A stretch of DNA of 47,762 nt from Pseudoselenomonas ruminantium (GTDB lineage Bacteria; Bacillota; Negativicutes; Selenomonadales; Selenomonadaceae). The position numbers and the translations under genes were made by a program. Shown here one piece after another: positions 6,390 through 15,537 of this stretch (positions within the stretch are counted from its first letter, which is position 1; every line of letters starts with the position of its first letter). A model generated the notes under the pieces. The model was not told the DNA's origin and did no database searches. It worked only from the letters and a program-made list of their open reading frames with translations. Location of the stretch: positions 1 through 47,762 of the forward strand of contig SVBZ01000030.1 of assembly GCA_015058575.1 (NCBI GenBank), read 5' to 3'.

Positions 6390-9300
6390 ATGAAGCGGAA
6401 ATCAATGGGAATACTGGCAGTTGTTTGTTGTATATGCGTGATCGGGGCACTGGGGCTCCGCTATTATATGCAGACGGCTGCTTTCATGGAATCCGCTGGC
6501 CAGACGATAGCCTCGGTAGCCACAGAGACTTTAGGCGTGCAGGTTGATGTCGGGGATGTTGAAGTGACGTCCTTCCGCACGCTGGAGTTGCACAATCTGG
6601 CAATCTATGATAAGCAGGCGGCAGTCATCGCACGGGCGGAAAAAGCGCAGGTGACCTACCGCCTGCTTTCTGCGCTTTCGTCGCCAGCAGAAGCGATAAA
6701 AGAAATCACGGTCTCGAATGTGACGGCTGTTGTCGAGCAGCGCGCCGATGGCAGCTGGAATTATCGTGATGTAATCAGTGAACAAGCGGACGGCCAGCAG
6801 TTCCACGGTATCGTCAATATCGAGGATGCACAGGTGACCGGCCGCATGGAGGGGAAGGAACTGACGCTTACGGATGTCGATGGCAGCTTGGATTTTGCTG
6901 ATTATCCGGTGCTCAAGGCACAGGTCACAGCCAATAATCAGGGGGCAGCCATTGAGGCGTCGGGAACTTTTGATGATGCGCGGCAGATCGTCAATGCGGT
7001 AGTCCATGATGCTGACGTGAAGAATTATCTGGGGCTGCTGCCAGATGGTTGGCTGCCAGAGGAAACAGCGATTGAAGGCGGCAGGATCGATCAGGCGGAA
7101 CTGCATGTATTCCGTGATGGCAGCCGTTTGTCGCTTTGCGGTGAGGCGGACTTTGCGGATGGGGCTTTATGCATCCAGTCGACAAAAATCACAGGTATTA
7201 AAGGCCATACAGCTTTTACGAATGCCGAGGCGCTGCTTTCGGTGGAGGCAGAAGCCAATGGGCAGCAGGCTAAAGCACATGGCAAAATCCGCTTGGATGC
7301 AGGAGTGCCATATCTGGATCTGGAAGTGACGTCGGATTCGTTTGACCCTGGTAAGATTCTTGTGAATATTCCTTATCAAGGCGCGGCATCTTTTACTGCG
7401 AGGGTCAAAGGTACCATCCAGAATCCGTTGGTTGATGGCAGTGTCAAGGTGGCAGCTGGCTCGGCTGTAGGGGTGTCTTTCCGGAACTTAGCAGCGAAAG
7501 TCCGCTATCAGGATGGTCATGTGTTTGCTGAGGACATGCATGCTGATACGCTGGGAGGGCATGTGGCAGGAGAGTTTGCCTTATCGACGCTTGATTTAGG
7601 GTATACAGCGCATGTGCAGGCAAAAGGCATCGATATGGCTGAGGTGGCAGCCGTGCTTCCCGCTGCGCAGGAGGTTACCGGACGTGTATCGGGAGACATT
7701 GGCCTTAGCGGTACTGGTCTGGATCTGGAGGCTATGCAGGCATATGGCAATGCCAAGCTGCAGAACGGCAGTTATCAGGCTTTGCCCATAGAAGATCTCA
7801 ATGGGTCGTTCTATCTGGCTGGTGATGACCTCAAACTGGACTTTGTCAGCATGAATCTGCCGGGCAAAAGCCGTTTGGGTGTTGAGGGAACAGTGATCGA
7901 TGTACTTGCGGCACCGAAACTTGACTTGGCGTTTTATGGCGCGCATTTCGATTTATCCTTGCTGCGCAAGCTCGAGCCGGATGCTGATTTGACAGGTGTC
8001 AGCGATTTCAAGGGGACAGTGCAGGGGCCAGCCGTCAATCCGCGGGTAGAAATCAAATTTTCTGGTCTTAAGGGTACCTTGTTCAAGCAGCCATTTGACA
8101 GTCTTAAACTCATGGCCAGCGGCAGCCTGGACGGTGTGCATATCGATGACTTCCTGATGGAGAAAGATGGCCGGGAAGTTTGGCGGGTGGCTGGTTCTGC
8201 CGGTTTTGCCGGCGAGCGCCGGCTGAATCTGCGAATCGATACAATGGGCGCCCGCATGGAAGATATCGCGGCATTGGTGGCACCGGATCAGCCCATCACG
8301 GGTAATGTCGATAATATCATTACACTTACGGGGACATTGGATAATCCCAAAGGTGTTGGTTATATTCATTTCTATCGTGGCAGTTATCATGGTGTCCTGC
8401 TTTCAGGTATGGACGGCGATTATTTCCTGGATAATGGTGTAATCCGTTTGCAGGATTTTCATGCGTATTCGCCGATGATCGATATGGTGCTCAATGGCAC
8501 CATCAATCAGTCGCAGCAACTTGATATGGAGGTAGAAGCTCAGGATATCGATCTCAAGCGTGTGGAACACAAGCTTCCCTATGAGGTAAGCGGACATGGG
8601 ACGTTCAAGGGCAAAATCCTCGGGACAATGAATAGCCCTGAGTTTTACGGTGTCCTTGAAGCACCAAGTCTGGTGCTGAATGAACAGGAAATCACAAATC
8701 TTCGTGGGTTAGTCAAATATCGGCGTGAAATTGCCAATCTTGACCAGTTCTGCTTTGAACAGAATGGTGGTACGTACGAGGTTACCGGGTCAGTCGATAC
8801 GGCTACAGAAAAAATAGCAGGCAAACTGAAGGTTGAACATGCAGATGCCAATGCAATCGCGGCACTGTTCAATCAGAAGAACGATTTGCTGCAAGGCCGG
8901 GCCGATTGCACAGCTGATATCGGCGGCACGCTGCATAATCCGCAGGTAGAGATGACAGGCGGTATGAAGCAGGGAAACGTGGGTGGTTACGATATCCACG
9001 AGGTGGCGTTTAATCTCCGGCTGGAAGACCAAGTGGTGTATGTCGATAAGTTCGCGGCTCTTCAAGGGCAGAACGGCCAGGTAAGCCTGACTGGCAGCGC
9101 CAGCTTGTCGGGGGGGCCACTGACGGCAAAACTTTCGGCTTCCAATCTGGAAATGGGGATGTTTGCGCGGTTGGCAGGTATGGGGGCCACAGTCATTGGT
9201 ACGGCTGATGTTGAAGCGGTATTTGGCGGTGTGCTGGCAAATCCGTCTGCGGATGTGAGTATCAAAGGGCGGAATGGCGGCGTGCAAGGTTCGACTTTTG

Positions 9301-10733
9301 ACAGCCTTGATGGTGAGCTGCACCTCAAAAATGGCTTGGTGCGTGTCGATTCACTGACTGTGAAGAAAATGTCTGGAAATAGAACTTATCAGGCTAGTGC
9401 ACAGGGGATTATCCCGTTGCGGGCAATTGCAGCGAATCGCGATGAAGAGCTTGACGATATCGAGCAGATGCAGCTGACGCTTAATCTCGATCAGGCGGAT
9501 CTTTCCCTGCTGCCGCTGCTGTCCCAGCAGATTGATTGGGCAGTCGGCGCTACGACGGGCAGCTTGAAGCTTCATGGTACATTAGCGCATCCTTATATTG
9601 ATGGGGCGTTGGGAGTCAAAGCCGGTGCGGTCAAATTCAAGGCGATTGAGAATCCGGTGACCGATATGAATGCAGATATTGTATTCATGGGCAGTAAGAT
9701 GACAGTCAAAGATTTTTCTGGTAAAATGGGCGATGGTACGTATTCGTTGACTGGTGATATACAGTTTGACGGTGTGAAGCCGCAGAAGTATGACTTGAAG
9801 TTGCAGCTCGATAAGCTGGATGTACAAAGCCGTATGTTCCGTGGGCCGATTACTGGTGAATTCCGTCTGTTCGATACGGATTTTTATGGAGAAACACTGC
9901 CGAAGCTCTATGGAAAAATCAATTTTGCTGATTGTCTTGTCTCGGTTCCGGCTATTCCCGATAGTGAGGGTGAGCTGCCGGAGGCTGTACTTGATGTGCA
10001 GGTCAATGTCGGGAAGAAGGTTCATTTCTATAGCCCGTATCTTTACGACATGTATCTGACCGGTCAGGTCCATGCGGGCGGCATCACAAGCCATCCGAAA
10101 ATGTCGGGCAGCTTGGAGGTCAAGCGTGGTGGCACGATTAACTACTTAAAGACAGAGTTTGCCATCCGCGAGGGGCGGGCGACGTTCAACCAAGTCGCTT
10201 CGTTCCTGCCGAGCATTGATTTCTTTGCGGATACGCGGCTGACGCGGACGCGGGTATTCCTCGCGGCAAGAGGGCCGCTGGGGAATATGCGGGTCATCTT
10301 GTCGTCAAGCCCGCAGATGAGCCAGACGCAGATCATCCAGTTGCTGACGTTGCGCGATGCCTATAAGCAGGGCCAGAATAACATGACAGCGGCGGATCTT
10401 TTGACCGTGGGCTTGCAGATGAGTTTCTTGTCGGAAGTAGAAGGTGTCATGCGGGATGTTCTCTATCTCGATCAATTCACGTTATCGCGTGGTAATGGCT
10501 CGGCTTTTGAAAATCGTGCCGAAGAAAATGAAAGAAACAAATACGATTTTAATGTTCAGATGGGAAAATATATCTCGGACAAGGTTATGGTAAAATATAC
10601 GCGCAGCCTGGGCGGGAATAAAAGTGTCAACCGTTATGGCCTGCGCTATGATTTCGATGACAGATGGGGCATGACGCTTGAGCGTGAAGGCCGTGACTAT
10701 GTTGTCGGTGTTGAAGCAAGGACATCGTTCTGA
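6390..10733 (+). CDS. tamB: TamB/YdbH-like AsmA-superfamily translocation protein
   Basis: Very long periplasm-spanning protein anchored in the inner membrane by a single N-terminal helix (about residues 7-26). The 1447 residues are mostly repeated beta-strand units, with recurring motifs such as NPRVEIKFSG, NPSADVSIKG, HPYIDGALGV and HPKMSGSLEV, ending in the TamB (DUF490) domain whose last residues, VGVEARTSF, end in Phe. Members of this family form a hydrophobic groove thought to carry phospholipids to the outer membrane, and also assist barrel assembly with TamA. Here it follows mlaEFD and a TolC-like gene and precedes bamA; no tamA is in the window. Confidence 0.93.
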   Translation: MKRKSMGILAVVCCICVIGALGLRYYMQTAAFMESAGQTIASVATETLGVQVDVGDVEVTSFRTLELHNLAIYDKQAAVIARAEKAQVTYRLLSALSSPAEAIKEITVSNVTAVVEQRADGSWNYRDVISEQADGQQFHGIVNIEDAQVTGRMEGKELTLTDVDGSLDFADYPVLKAQVTANNQGAAIEASGTFDDARQIVNAVVHDADVKNYLGLLPDGWLPEETAIEGGRIDQAELHVFRDGSRLSLCGEADFADGALCIQSTKITGIKGHTAFTNAEALLSVEAEANGQQAKAHGKIRLDAGVPYLDLEVTSDSFDPGKILVNIPYQGAASFTARVKGTIQNPLVDGSVKVAAGSAVGVSFRNLAAKVRYQDGHVFAEDMHADTLGGHVAGEFALSTLDLGYTAHVQAKGIDMAEVAAVLPAAQEVTGRVSGDIGLSGTGLDLEAMQAYGNAKLQNGSYQALPIEDLNGSFYLAGDDLKLDFVSMNLPGKSRLGVEGTVIDVLAAPKLDLAFYGAHFDLSLLRKLEPDADLTGVSDFKGTVQGPAVNPRVEIKFSGLKGTLFKQPFDSLKLMASGSLDGVHIDDFLMEKDGREVWRVAGSAGFAGERRLNLRIDTMGARMEDIAALVAPDQPITGNVDNIITLTGTLDNPKGVGYIHFYRGSYHGVLLSGMDGDYFLDNGVIRLQDFHAYSPMIDMVLNGTINQSQQLDMEVEAQDIDLKRVEHKLPYEVSGHGTFKGKILGTMNSPEFYGVLEAPSLVLNEQEITNLRGLVKYRREIANLDQFCFEQNGGTYEVTGSVDTATEKIAGKLKVEHADANAIAALFNQKNDLLQGRADCTADIGGTLHNPQVEMTGGMKQGNVGGYDIHEVAFNLRLEDQVVYVDKFAALQGQNGQVSLTGSASLSGGPLTAKLSASNLEMGMFARLAGMGATVIGTADVEAVFGGVLANPSADVSIKGRNGGVQGSTFDSLDGELHLKNGLVRVDSLTVKKMSGNRTYQASAQGIIPLRAIAANRDEELDDIEQMQLTLNLDQADLSLLPLLSQQIDWAVGATTGSLKLHGTLAHPYIDGALGVKAGAVKFKAIENPVTDMNADIVFMGSKMTVKDFSGKMGDGTYSLTGDIQFDGVKPQKYDLKLQLDKLDVQSRMFRGPITGEFRLFDTDFYGETLPKLYGKINFADCLVSVPAIPDSEGELPEAVLDVQVNVGKKVHFYSPYLYDMYLTGQVHAGGITSHPKMSGSLEVKRGGTINYLKTEFAIREGRATFNQVASFLPSIDFFADTRLTRTRVFLAARGPLGNMRVILSSSPQMSQTQIIQLLTLRDAYKQGQNNMTAADLLTVGLQMSFLSEVEGVMRDVLYLDQFTLSRGNGSAFENRAEENERNKYDFNVQMGKYISDKVMVKYTRSLGGNKSVNRYGLRYDFDDRWGMTLEREGRDYVVGVEARTSF

Positions 10734-10766
10734 TATGGCATTATGCAGGCAAAGGAGGTGAGCAGG

Positions 10767-11399
10767 ATGCAATTTGAACAATATGTCGCGGCGCTGCAGC
10801 AAGTGAAGACCTTGTCTCCCGCGCGGGAACGAGCGCTTTGGCAGGCGTATAAAGAGGAGGGGCAAAGCGAAGCCCGCCGCCTGCTCATCGAATCTTATCA
10901 GCCTTTGGTGTTTAGGCAAGCGGTGCCTTACCGCAATTTGCAGAATATCATGGATATCGTGCAGGAAGGGACTATCGGTCTTATCGAAGCCGTGGAAAGT
11001 TATGAGCCGCAGCGTGGTGTGGCGTTCAGCCTGTTTGCTGTGCACCGCATCCGCGGGCGCATGCTGAATTATCTGCACAAAGAAGGCCGCGTGGATGTTG
11101 CTTGTATGGATGCGCGGCCAGCGGATGGCGGGCTGACGCTCAAAGAAAATCTCATGGATTTGAGCCCATCGGTTACCGAGCAGGCGGAGTCCAATGAGCT
11201 GGCTGCTAAATTGCATCAGGCGATGGCGCGGCTGCCAGCACGCGAACGTGCCGTGCTTGAGGGCATGTACATGCAGAGCGAAGAAGCTGGTGACGTAGCT
11301 GAAGGGCTGCAGGTCAGCAAGTCGCATATCTACCGGCTGCAGAAAAATGGCATCCGCCGCGTGCGCGGTATGTTGTCAAGGTTCATGCAGCATTGGTGA
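10767..11399 (+). CDS. Sigma-70 family RNA polymerase sigma factor
   Basis: Small sigma factor of 210 residues. Region 2 is at about residues 25-95 (core-binding IMDIVQEGTIGLIEAVESYE, then FSLFAVHRIRGRMLNYL), and region 4 is at about 140-205 (LPARERAVLEGMYM and a helix-turn-helix in VAEGLQVSKSHIYRLQKNG). A region-3 domain is not apparent. The start at 10767 is set by AAAGGAGGTG 6 nt upstream; an ATG at 10743 lies before that site. It is 33 bp behind tamB and is followed by a one-pass membrane protein and bamA, so control of envelope genes is a reasonable guess. The target promoters are unknown. Confidence 0.9.
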   Translation: MQFEQYVAALQQVKTLSPARERALWQAYKEEGQSEARRLLIESYQPLVFRQAVPYRNLQNIMDIVQEGTIGLIEAVESYEPQRGVAFSLFAVHRIRGRMLNYLHKEGRVDVACMDARPADGGLTLKENLMDLSPSVTEQAESNELAAKLHQAMARLPARERAVLEGMYMQSEEAGDVAEGLQVSKSHIYRLQKNGIRRVRGMLSRFMQHW

Positions 11400-11446
11400 A
11401 AATGGATGAAAAACAGTGAAATAAAGCTCAATGAGGCTTAAAATAA

Positions 11447-11470
11447 AGGATAAATGCCAACGTTTATCCT
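11447..11470. promoter_or_regulatory. Inverted repeat between sigma factor and membrane protein genes
   Basis: AGGATAAA (11447-11454) and TTTATCCT (11463-11470) are perfect arms around TGCCAACG. No T-run follows, so it is more like an operator or mRNA hairpin than a terminator. It lies in the 149-bp gap ahead of the gene at 11549. Confidence 0.4.
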
Positions 11471-11548
11471 AAACCGCGTTACATTGCAGGTCACGCTCTA
11501 TATGGCCAAATGGATTATAAGATAGAGTGGTTTACAGGAGGTTATGTG

Positions 11549-12091
11549 ATGGCGGACCGGCGCAAAACGCAAAAAAATCATATCCGGGCAGCTCGGGACT
11601 GGCTTGGTGAGGCCGAGCATTCCTTGGAGCATGAAAATGATATCCAGGGTGATCTCAAGCTCATGTTAGCGCGGGCGGAGCTGTCGCAGGTGCAAGACAG
11701 CCCACGCTGTGCCTGGCTGAAGTGCTGGGCAAGGCGGCTGCTTCCGCCTGTTGTGGCGGTTTTGCTGGTGACCGCCGGCCTTATGGCGGGCGGCCGTCTG
11801 GCAGGCGATGATACGCCGCCGGTGCCTGCGGCTCCTGCGGGAGAAGATACGGCAGAGACGGCTAATGTCACGCCTGCCGTGGCGGAAGAGCCGCCACAAC
11901 AACAGGCAGAGGAAAAAGCATCTGCTGTGGCGGCAGATACTGAAACTGCAGGGGCAAAGGCGCTGGAACTTCCAGCCGAGCCTGTAGCTTCTCCGGAAAA
12001 GAAAGCAGCGGTGCCGGTACAAGAGCCGGTGCCGGATGCGCAAAAACAGCGACTCATGCAGTCAGCGGGTAAAATCCTGCGGCAGCAATGA
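11549..12091 (+). CDS. One-pass membrane protein, unknown; possible anti-sigma partner
   Basis: I do not recognise a family. The 180-residue protein has a charged N-terminal helical part of about 60 residues (MADRRKTQKNHIRAARDWL), one membrane helix at about 66-85 (LLPPVVAVLLVTAGLMAGG), then a low-complexity tail rich in Ala, Pro and Glu that would lie outside the inner membrane. The start at 11549 is set by AGGAGG 7 nt upstream. Topology and position just after a sigma factor resemble anti-sigma factors, but no anti-sigma domain is evident; the tail also resembles wall- or periplasm-spanning linkers. bamA follows after 36 bp. Confidence 0.7.
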   Translation: MADRRKTQKNHIRAARDWLGEAEHSLEHENDIQGDLKLMLARAELSQVQDSPRCAWLKCWARRLLPPVVAVLLVTAGLMAGGRLAGDDTPPVPAAPAGEDTAETANVTPAVAEEPPQQQAEEKASAVAADTETAGAKALELPAEPVASPEKKAAVPVQEPVPDAQKQRLMQSAGKILRQQ

Positions 12092-12127
12092 CGATAGAAA
12101 AAACATCAACCTTAGGAGGTTTGTCTG

Positions 12128-14068
12128 TTGAATAGAAAGAATGAACGATTCCTTGCCTATGCGGTCGCATTGGCTACCAGTTTTTCCGTATTTCCTGGTG
12201 CTGCTTATGCAGCCGAGGGTCAGGCACCAGCAGTGTCTGCCAGCACGGAGGCATCTGCTGCTGGTGCAGTAGATGCTGCGCCACAGCCACAGGCCGATAA
12301 AGCTGCGGCTGGCAGTATTCCAGCCGAACAGCCGGCGGCTGAAAAAACGGCGGAGGGTACGGTTGATGCGCGTACGGCTGAGTGGTCGCAGAAGCGTCCC
12401 CAGGATAAGGATATCAACGATATGCTGAGCCAGTATGAAGGCAAGACGATTGTCGATACAGTCTTTGAAGGGGCAACAAGCCTTACGGAAGGCACGGCCA
12501 AGGCGGCTATTGGCATGCATACCGGCGACATGTTCACGGCGGCCGGTCTCAATAAGGATCGCGAGGCAATCTACAATACGGGGTATTTCTATGACCTCTA
12601 TCCATCCTTTGAGGTAGTGCCGGAAGGCGTAGTCATCACGTATCACGTGCTGGAAAATCCGGTATTGAATGATGTGAAAATCTCGGGCAATACGGTGGAA
12701 TCGGATGAGGTGCTTTATGGTCTTGTGACCGTCAAGAAAGGCGAAATTCTGAACAGCCGTACACTGCAGGATAGCGTGCAGGCTATCCAGGACCAGTATC
12801 GTAAGGATGGTTATATCCTGGCCAAGATTACGGATATGAATATTGACCGTGAGGGTGCGCTGCAGCTCAAGATCAATGAGGGTGTGCTGGAAGGCTATAA
12901 GGTCAAGGGAAATTCGAAGACTAAAGACCGCGTTATCTTGCGGGAGATGCGCCAAAAAGTAGGCGAGCCGTTCAATTCCAAGAAGGCGCGCCGCAGTATG
13001 CAGCGTGTTTATAACCTCGGCTTTTTTGAGGATGTTAACATCAAGATGAATCCGGGTGTTGAGCCGAATGCTGTTGTCATGGAGCTCGATGTCAAGGAGA
13101 AGCGTACGGGTACCTTTGGTATCGGTGCGGGCTATAGCAGCCAGGATGGTGTCCTTGGTATGATCAGTATCGGCGACACGAACTTCCTCGGCACTGGTGA
13201 TGCCATCAATCTGACTTATCAGAAGAGTGGCGGCAACCGCGATGCGCAGGGCTATACGTTCTCTTATCGCAAACCGTGGCTGGACTCCAAGGAAACTGTG
13301 GGTACATTGCGTCTTTATAATCGTACGTACGAGTATGATGATTATAACACGGATGGCGGCTTGATCGAGTCGTATATGCGCAAATATGCGGGCGGTGAGA
13401 TTATGTTTGGCCGGCCGGTCAGTGAGTATTCGACGAACTATATCACGTTCCGCAATCGCGATGATAAATACGTACGGCATACCGGTGGCAGTACATATCC
13501 TGCCGGCCGTAAGGGAACGGCTTGGGAGAAGGAAAACTTTGGTACTACCCGCAGCGTTACACTCGAGCATGTCACAGATACACGTGATAATATCTATAAC
13601 CCGACAACGGGCGGGCGTGTCAGCCTGATGGGTGAGGTAGCTGGCCTGGGCGGCGATTTTAACTTCCAGAAGGTTACGATTGAGGATAAACGTTATGTTA
13701 AGGTAGGCCATGCACAGGTGGTCGCTTTGCGTGGGCAGTATGGCGTGGGCCGTGGGCATATTTCGTATTTCAATATGTATAAGCTGGGCGGTCAGGATTC
13801 GCTGCGTGGTTACCGCGACGACCAGTTCCGCGGCACACGCATGATGCTGGCTACGCTGGAATATCGTTTCCCGCTGGCATCCAAGGTTCAGGGCGCATTG
13901 TTTACGGATTGGGGTGCGGCTTGGAGCGATGGCTTGACGCCGAAAAAACTCAAGGGCAGTATCGGTGTTGGCTTGTCGCTGAACACACCGCTAGGACCGC
14001 TGCGCCTTGACTATGGCCGTGGCAGCAATGGCGGCCGCGTGCATTTTACAGTAGGCGGTTCATTCTGA
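12128..14068 (+). CDS. bamA: BamA, outer membrane protein assembly factor
   Basis: Omp85-family protein that folds barrel proteins into the outer membrane. A signal peptide (cleavage near AYAAEG, about residue 29) is followed by an Ala/Glu-rich linker of about 75 residues, then three POTRA-like modules at roughly 103-345: TVFEGATSLTEG, VKISGNTVESDEVLYG and YKVKGNSKTKDRVILREM. The barrel fills the rest and ends in RVHFTVGGSF with the C-terminal Phe. E. coli BamA has five POTRAs; this 646-residue protein has room for three. The barrel keeps a GRGHISYFNMYKLGGQDSLRGY block and an RGTRM motif near the end. The start is TTG with TTAGGAGG 9 nt upstream. Confidence 0.95.
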   Translation: MNRKNERFLAYAVALATSFSVFPGAAYAAEGQAPAVSASTEASAAGAVDAAPQPQADKAAAGSIPAEQPAAEKTAEGTVDARTAEWSQKRPQDKDINDMLSQYEGKTIVDTVFEGATSLTEGTAKAAIGMHTGDMFTAAGLNKDREAIYNTGYFYDLYPSFEVVPEGVVITYHVLENPVLNDVKISGNTVESDEVLYGLVTVKKGEILNSRTLQDSVQAIQDQYRKDGYILAKITDMNIDREGALQLKINEGVLEGYKVKGNSKTKDRVILREMRQKVGEPFNSKKARRSMQRVYNLGFFEDVNIKMNPGVEPNAVVMELDVKEKRTGTFGIGAGYSSQDGVLGMISIGDTNFLGTGDAINLTYQKSGGNRDAQGYTFSYRKPWLDSKETVGTLRLYNRTYEYDDYNTDGGLIESYMRKYAGGEIMFGRPVSEYSTNYITFRNRDDKYVRHTGGSTYPAGRKGTAWEKENFGTTRSVTLEHVTDTRDNIYNPTTGGRVSLMGEVAGLGGDFNFQKVTIEDKRYVKVGHAQVVALRGQYGVGRGHISYFNMYKLGGQDSLRGYRDDQFRGTRMMLATLEYRFPLASKVQGALFTDWGAAWSDGLTPKKLKGSIGVGLSLNTPLGPLRLDYGRGSNGGRVHFTVGGSF

Positions 14069-14090
14069 TAACAGGCAGGGGAGAAAGGAA

Positions 14091-15401
14091 GTGCCAGGCT
14101 GCATGAGGTATGTAGCAGCAGTACTGGCGGTAGTTTGCAGCTTTCTATGCATGGTGCCGTCTGTGCTGGCAGCACCTGCTCCCTGCATTGAGCAGGTGGA
14201 AGCCAAGGTCACTGCTGCTGGCAGTCTGCCGCCTTTGGTGCAGGAACGCATGGAGCAGAGCGTGCGTGTGATTGCTGGCCAGCTATTGGAAGGCAAGCCG
14301 GTTGCAGAGCTGCCAGCAACGCGCCGGCAACAGGAACAGCTCATCCATGAGGTATTTGATAAGGTACTGGTTGGGTATACCGTCAAACGTGTAACCATCC
14401 AGCCAGCACCGACTGCAACGGTGGCTGTAGAGCTTTATCCTTGGGCAGATACCATTCAGCAGGTAGTGGTTGAGACAAGTGTGGAGGGGATGTCGCCACG
14501 CATTGAGAAGCTGGTCCGGCAGGATATCGCAGGCGTGGAACGGGTTTTCCAGTCGGCACTTACGGGGCTGCCGATTGCTGCTTCCGATTGGACAAATGGT
14601 GTGTTAAAGCATCATTTGAATGATTATCTGGCGGAGCACCTGCCGGAGTTCCGGGCTGACTTTGAACTGGATCCGGAACAGCTGGCTAAAGTGCAGCTGG
14701 TGCTTTATCCGCGGTTGCCTGTGGTACGGACCGTGGATCTTTCCATGCGATCGGATACAGTGCCAAACTTTACGTTGCTCAATCATCGTCAGCTTGTCCA
14801 GGAGAAAGCTAATGAGCTGGTGGGGGTGCCTGTGGCCTTTGTGGACCGGCACAAGCAGGAGCTTTCCCAGCAGTTCGCTGAGGAGCTTGATTGCCAGCCG
14901 GATTTCCGGATCATGCATATGAAGACGAAGATGACGCTGTCGGTAGCTGAGCAGCTGCAACTTATGAGCCGTTCGGATACGAGCCGTTACCGGCTGCGGC
15001 TTACTGGCTGGGCCGATGTTGGCCGCAGGAATAGTAGTGGCAAGGCAGAAGATGAGAATCTGCTGGTGCGCCTGCATGCGGGCAGCATGCTGTCCCAACA
15101 GGATGAGCTGTTCCTGCTTTTGGATTTCGCACCGCAAGCAGTGAATTGGCGTTGGGCCTTGGGATATGACCGCCGGCTCAGTCCTTATACGCACGGGCAG
15201 ATCCGCTATGATTTCACAGCAGGGGATTTTGTACTGGCGGCAGCGCAGCAGCTAGCTCCGCGCTGGATGCTGCGGTATGAGTACCGGCTGGCCGATGCGC
15301 TCGGAGAGGCTGCCTTACGCTATAAGCTTCACGATTTCCTCAGCGTGGAGTATCTTATCGACCGGCGGCAGAAATGGTTTCGCTTTATAGGTAATTTCTA
15401 A
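14091..15401 (+). CDS. Exported protein of unknown function, possible outer-membrane barrel
   Basis: I do not recognise this 436-residue protein. It has a signal peptide (VLAVVCSFLCMVPSVLAAPA). The middle part (about 95-290) alternates strands and helices in a POTRA-like manner, e.g. VVRTVDLSMRSDTVPNFTLL. The last 130 residues alternate aromatic/hydrophobic with polar residues (RYRLRLTGWADVG, RWALGYDRRL, MLRYEYRLADAL) and end in FRFIGNF, suggesting a small barrel or an outer-membrane-facing sheet. It starts 22 bp after bamA and precedes the Skp-like genes. The start could be GTG at 14091 or ATG at 14103. A role in outer-membrane assembly is inferred only from context. Confidence 0.75.
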   Translation: MPGCMRYVAAVLAVVCSFLCMVPSVLAAPAPCIEQVEAKVTAAGSLPPLVQERMEQSVRVIAGQLLEGKPVAELPATRRQQEQLIHEVFDKVLVGYTVKRVTIQPAPTATVAVELYPWADTIQQVVVETSVEGMSPRIEKLVRQDIAGVERVFQSALTGLPIAASDWTNGVLKHHLNDYLAEHLPEFRADFELDPEQLAKVQLVLYPRLPVVRTVDLSMRSDTVPNFTLLNHRQLVQEKANELVGVPVAFVDRHKQELSQQFAEELDCQPDFRIMHMKTKMTLSVAEQLQLMSRSDTSRYRLRLTGWADVGRRNSSGKAEDENLLVRLHAGSMLSQQDELFLLLDFAPQAVNWRWALGYDRRLSPYTHGQIRYDFTAGDFVLAAAQQLAPRWMLRYEYRLADALGEAALRYKLHDFLSVEYLIDRRQKWFRFIGNF

Positions 15402-15434
15402 TGGATGGTTCGAGAATGGCCAACGGAAATTTGC

Positions 15435-15463
15435 TTGAATATGGAATGAGAGTTTGTTATAAT
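15435..15463 (+). promoter_or_regulatory. Promoter before the first Skp-like gene
   Basis: TTGAAT (15435-15440), 17-bp spacer, TATAAT (15458-15463), with TG one base before the -10. Among the best promoter matches in the window; it would give a leader of about 70 nt before the ATG at 15538. Confidence 0.7.
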
Positions 15464-15537
15464 GAAGGTCGTATATGGTCAGCCATAGCGAAATCATAAC
15501 TCTTAAACAAACCCGTAAGGGAAAAGGAGAAAGAAAA

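Noticed and set aside
15402..15537. Small gene between the unknown protein and the first Skp-like gene
   Set aside because: The stretch holds a good promoter and leader; the in-frame extension of the Skp-like gene to 15475 has no ribosome-binding site.
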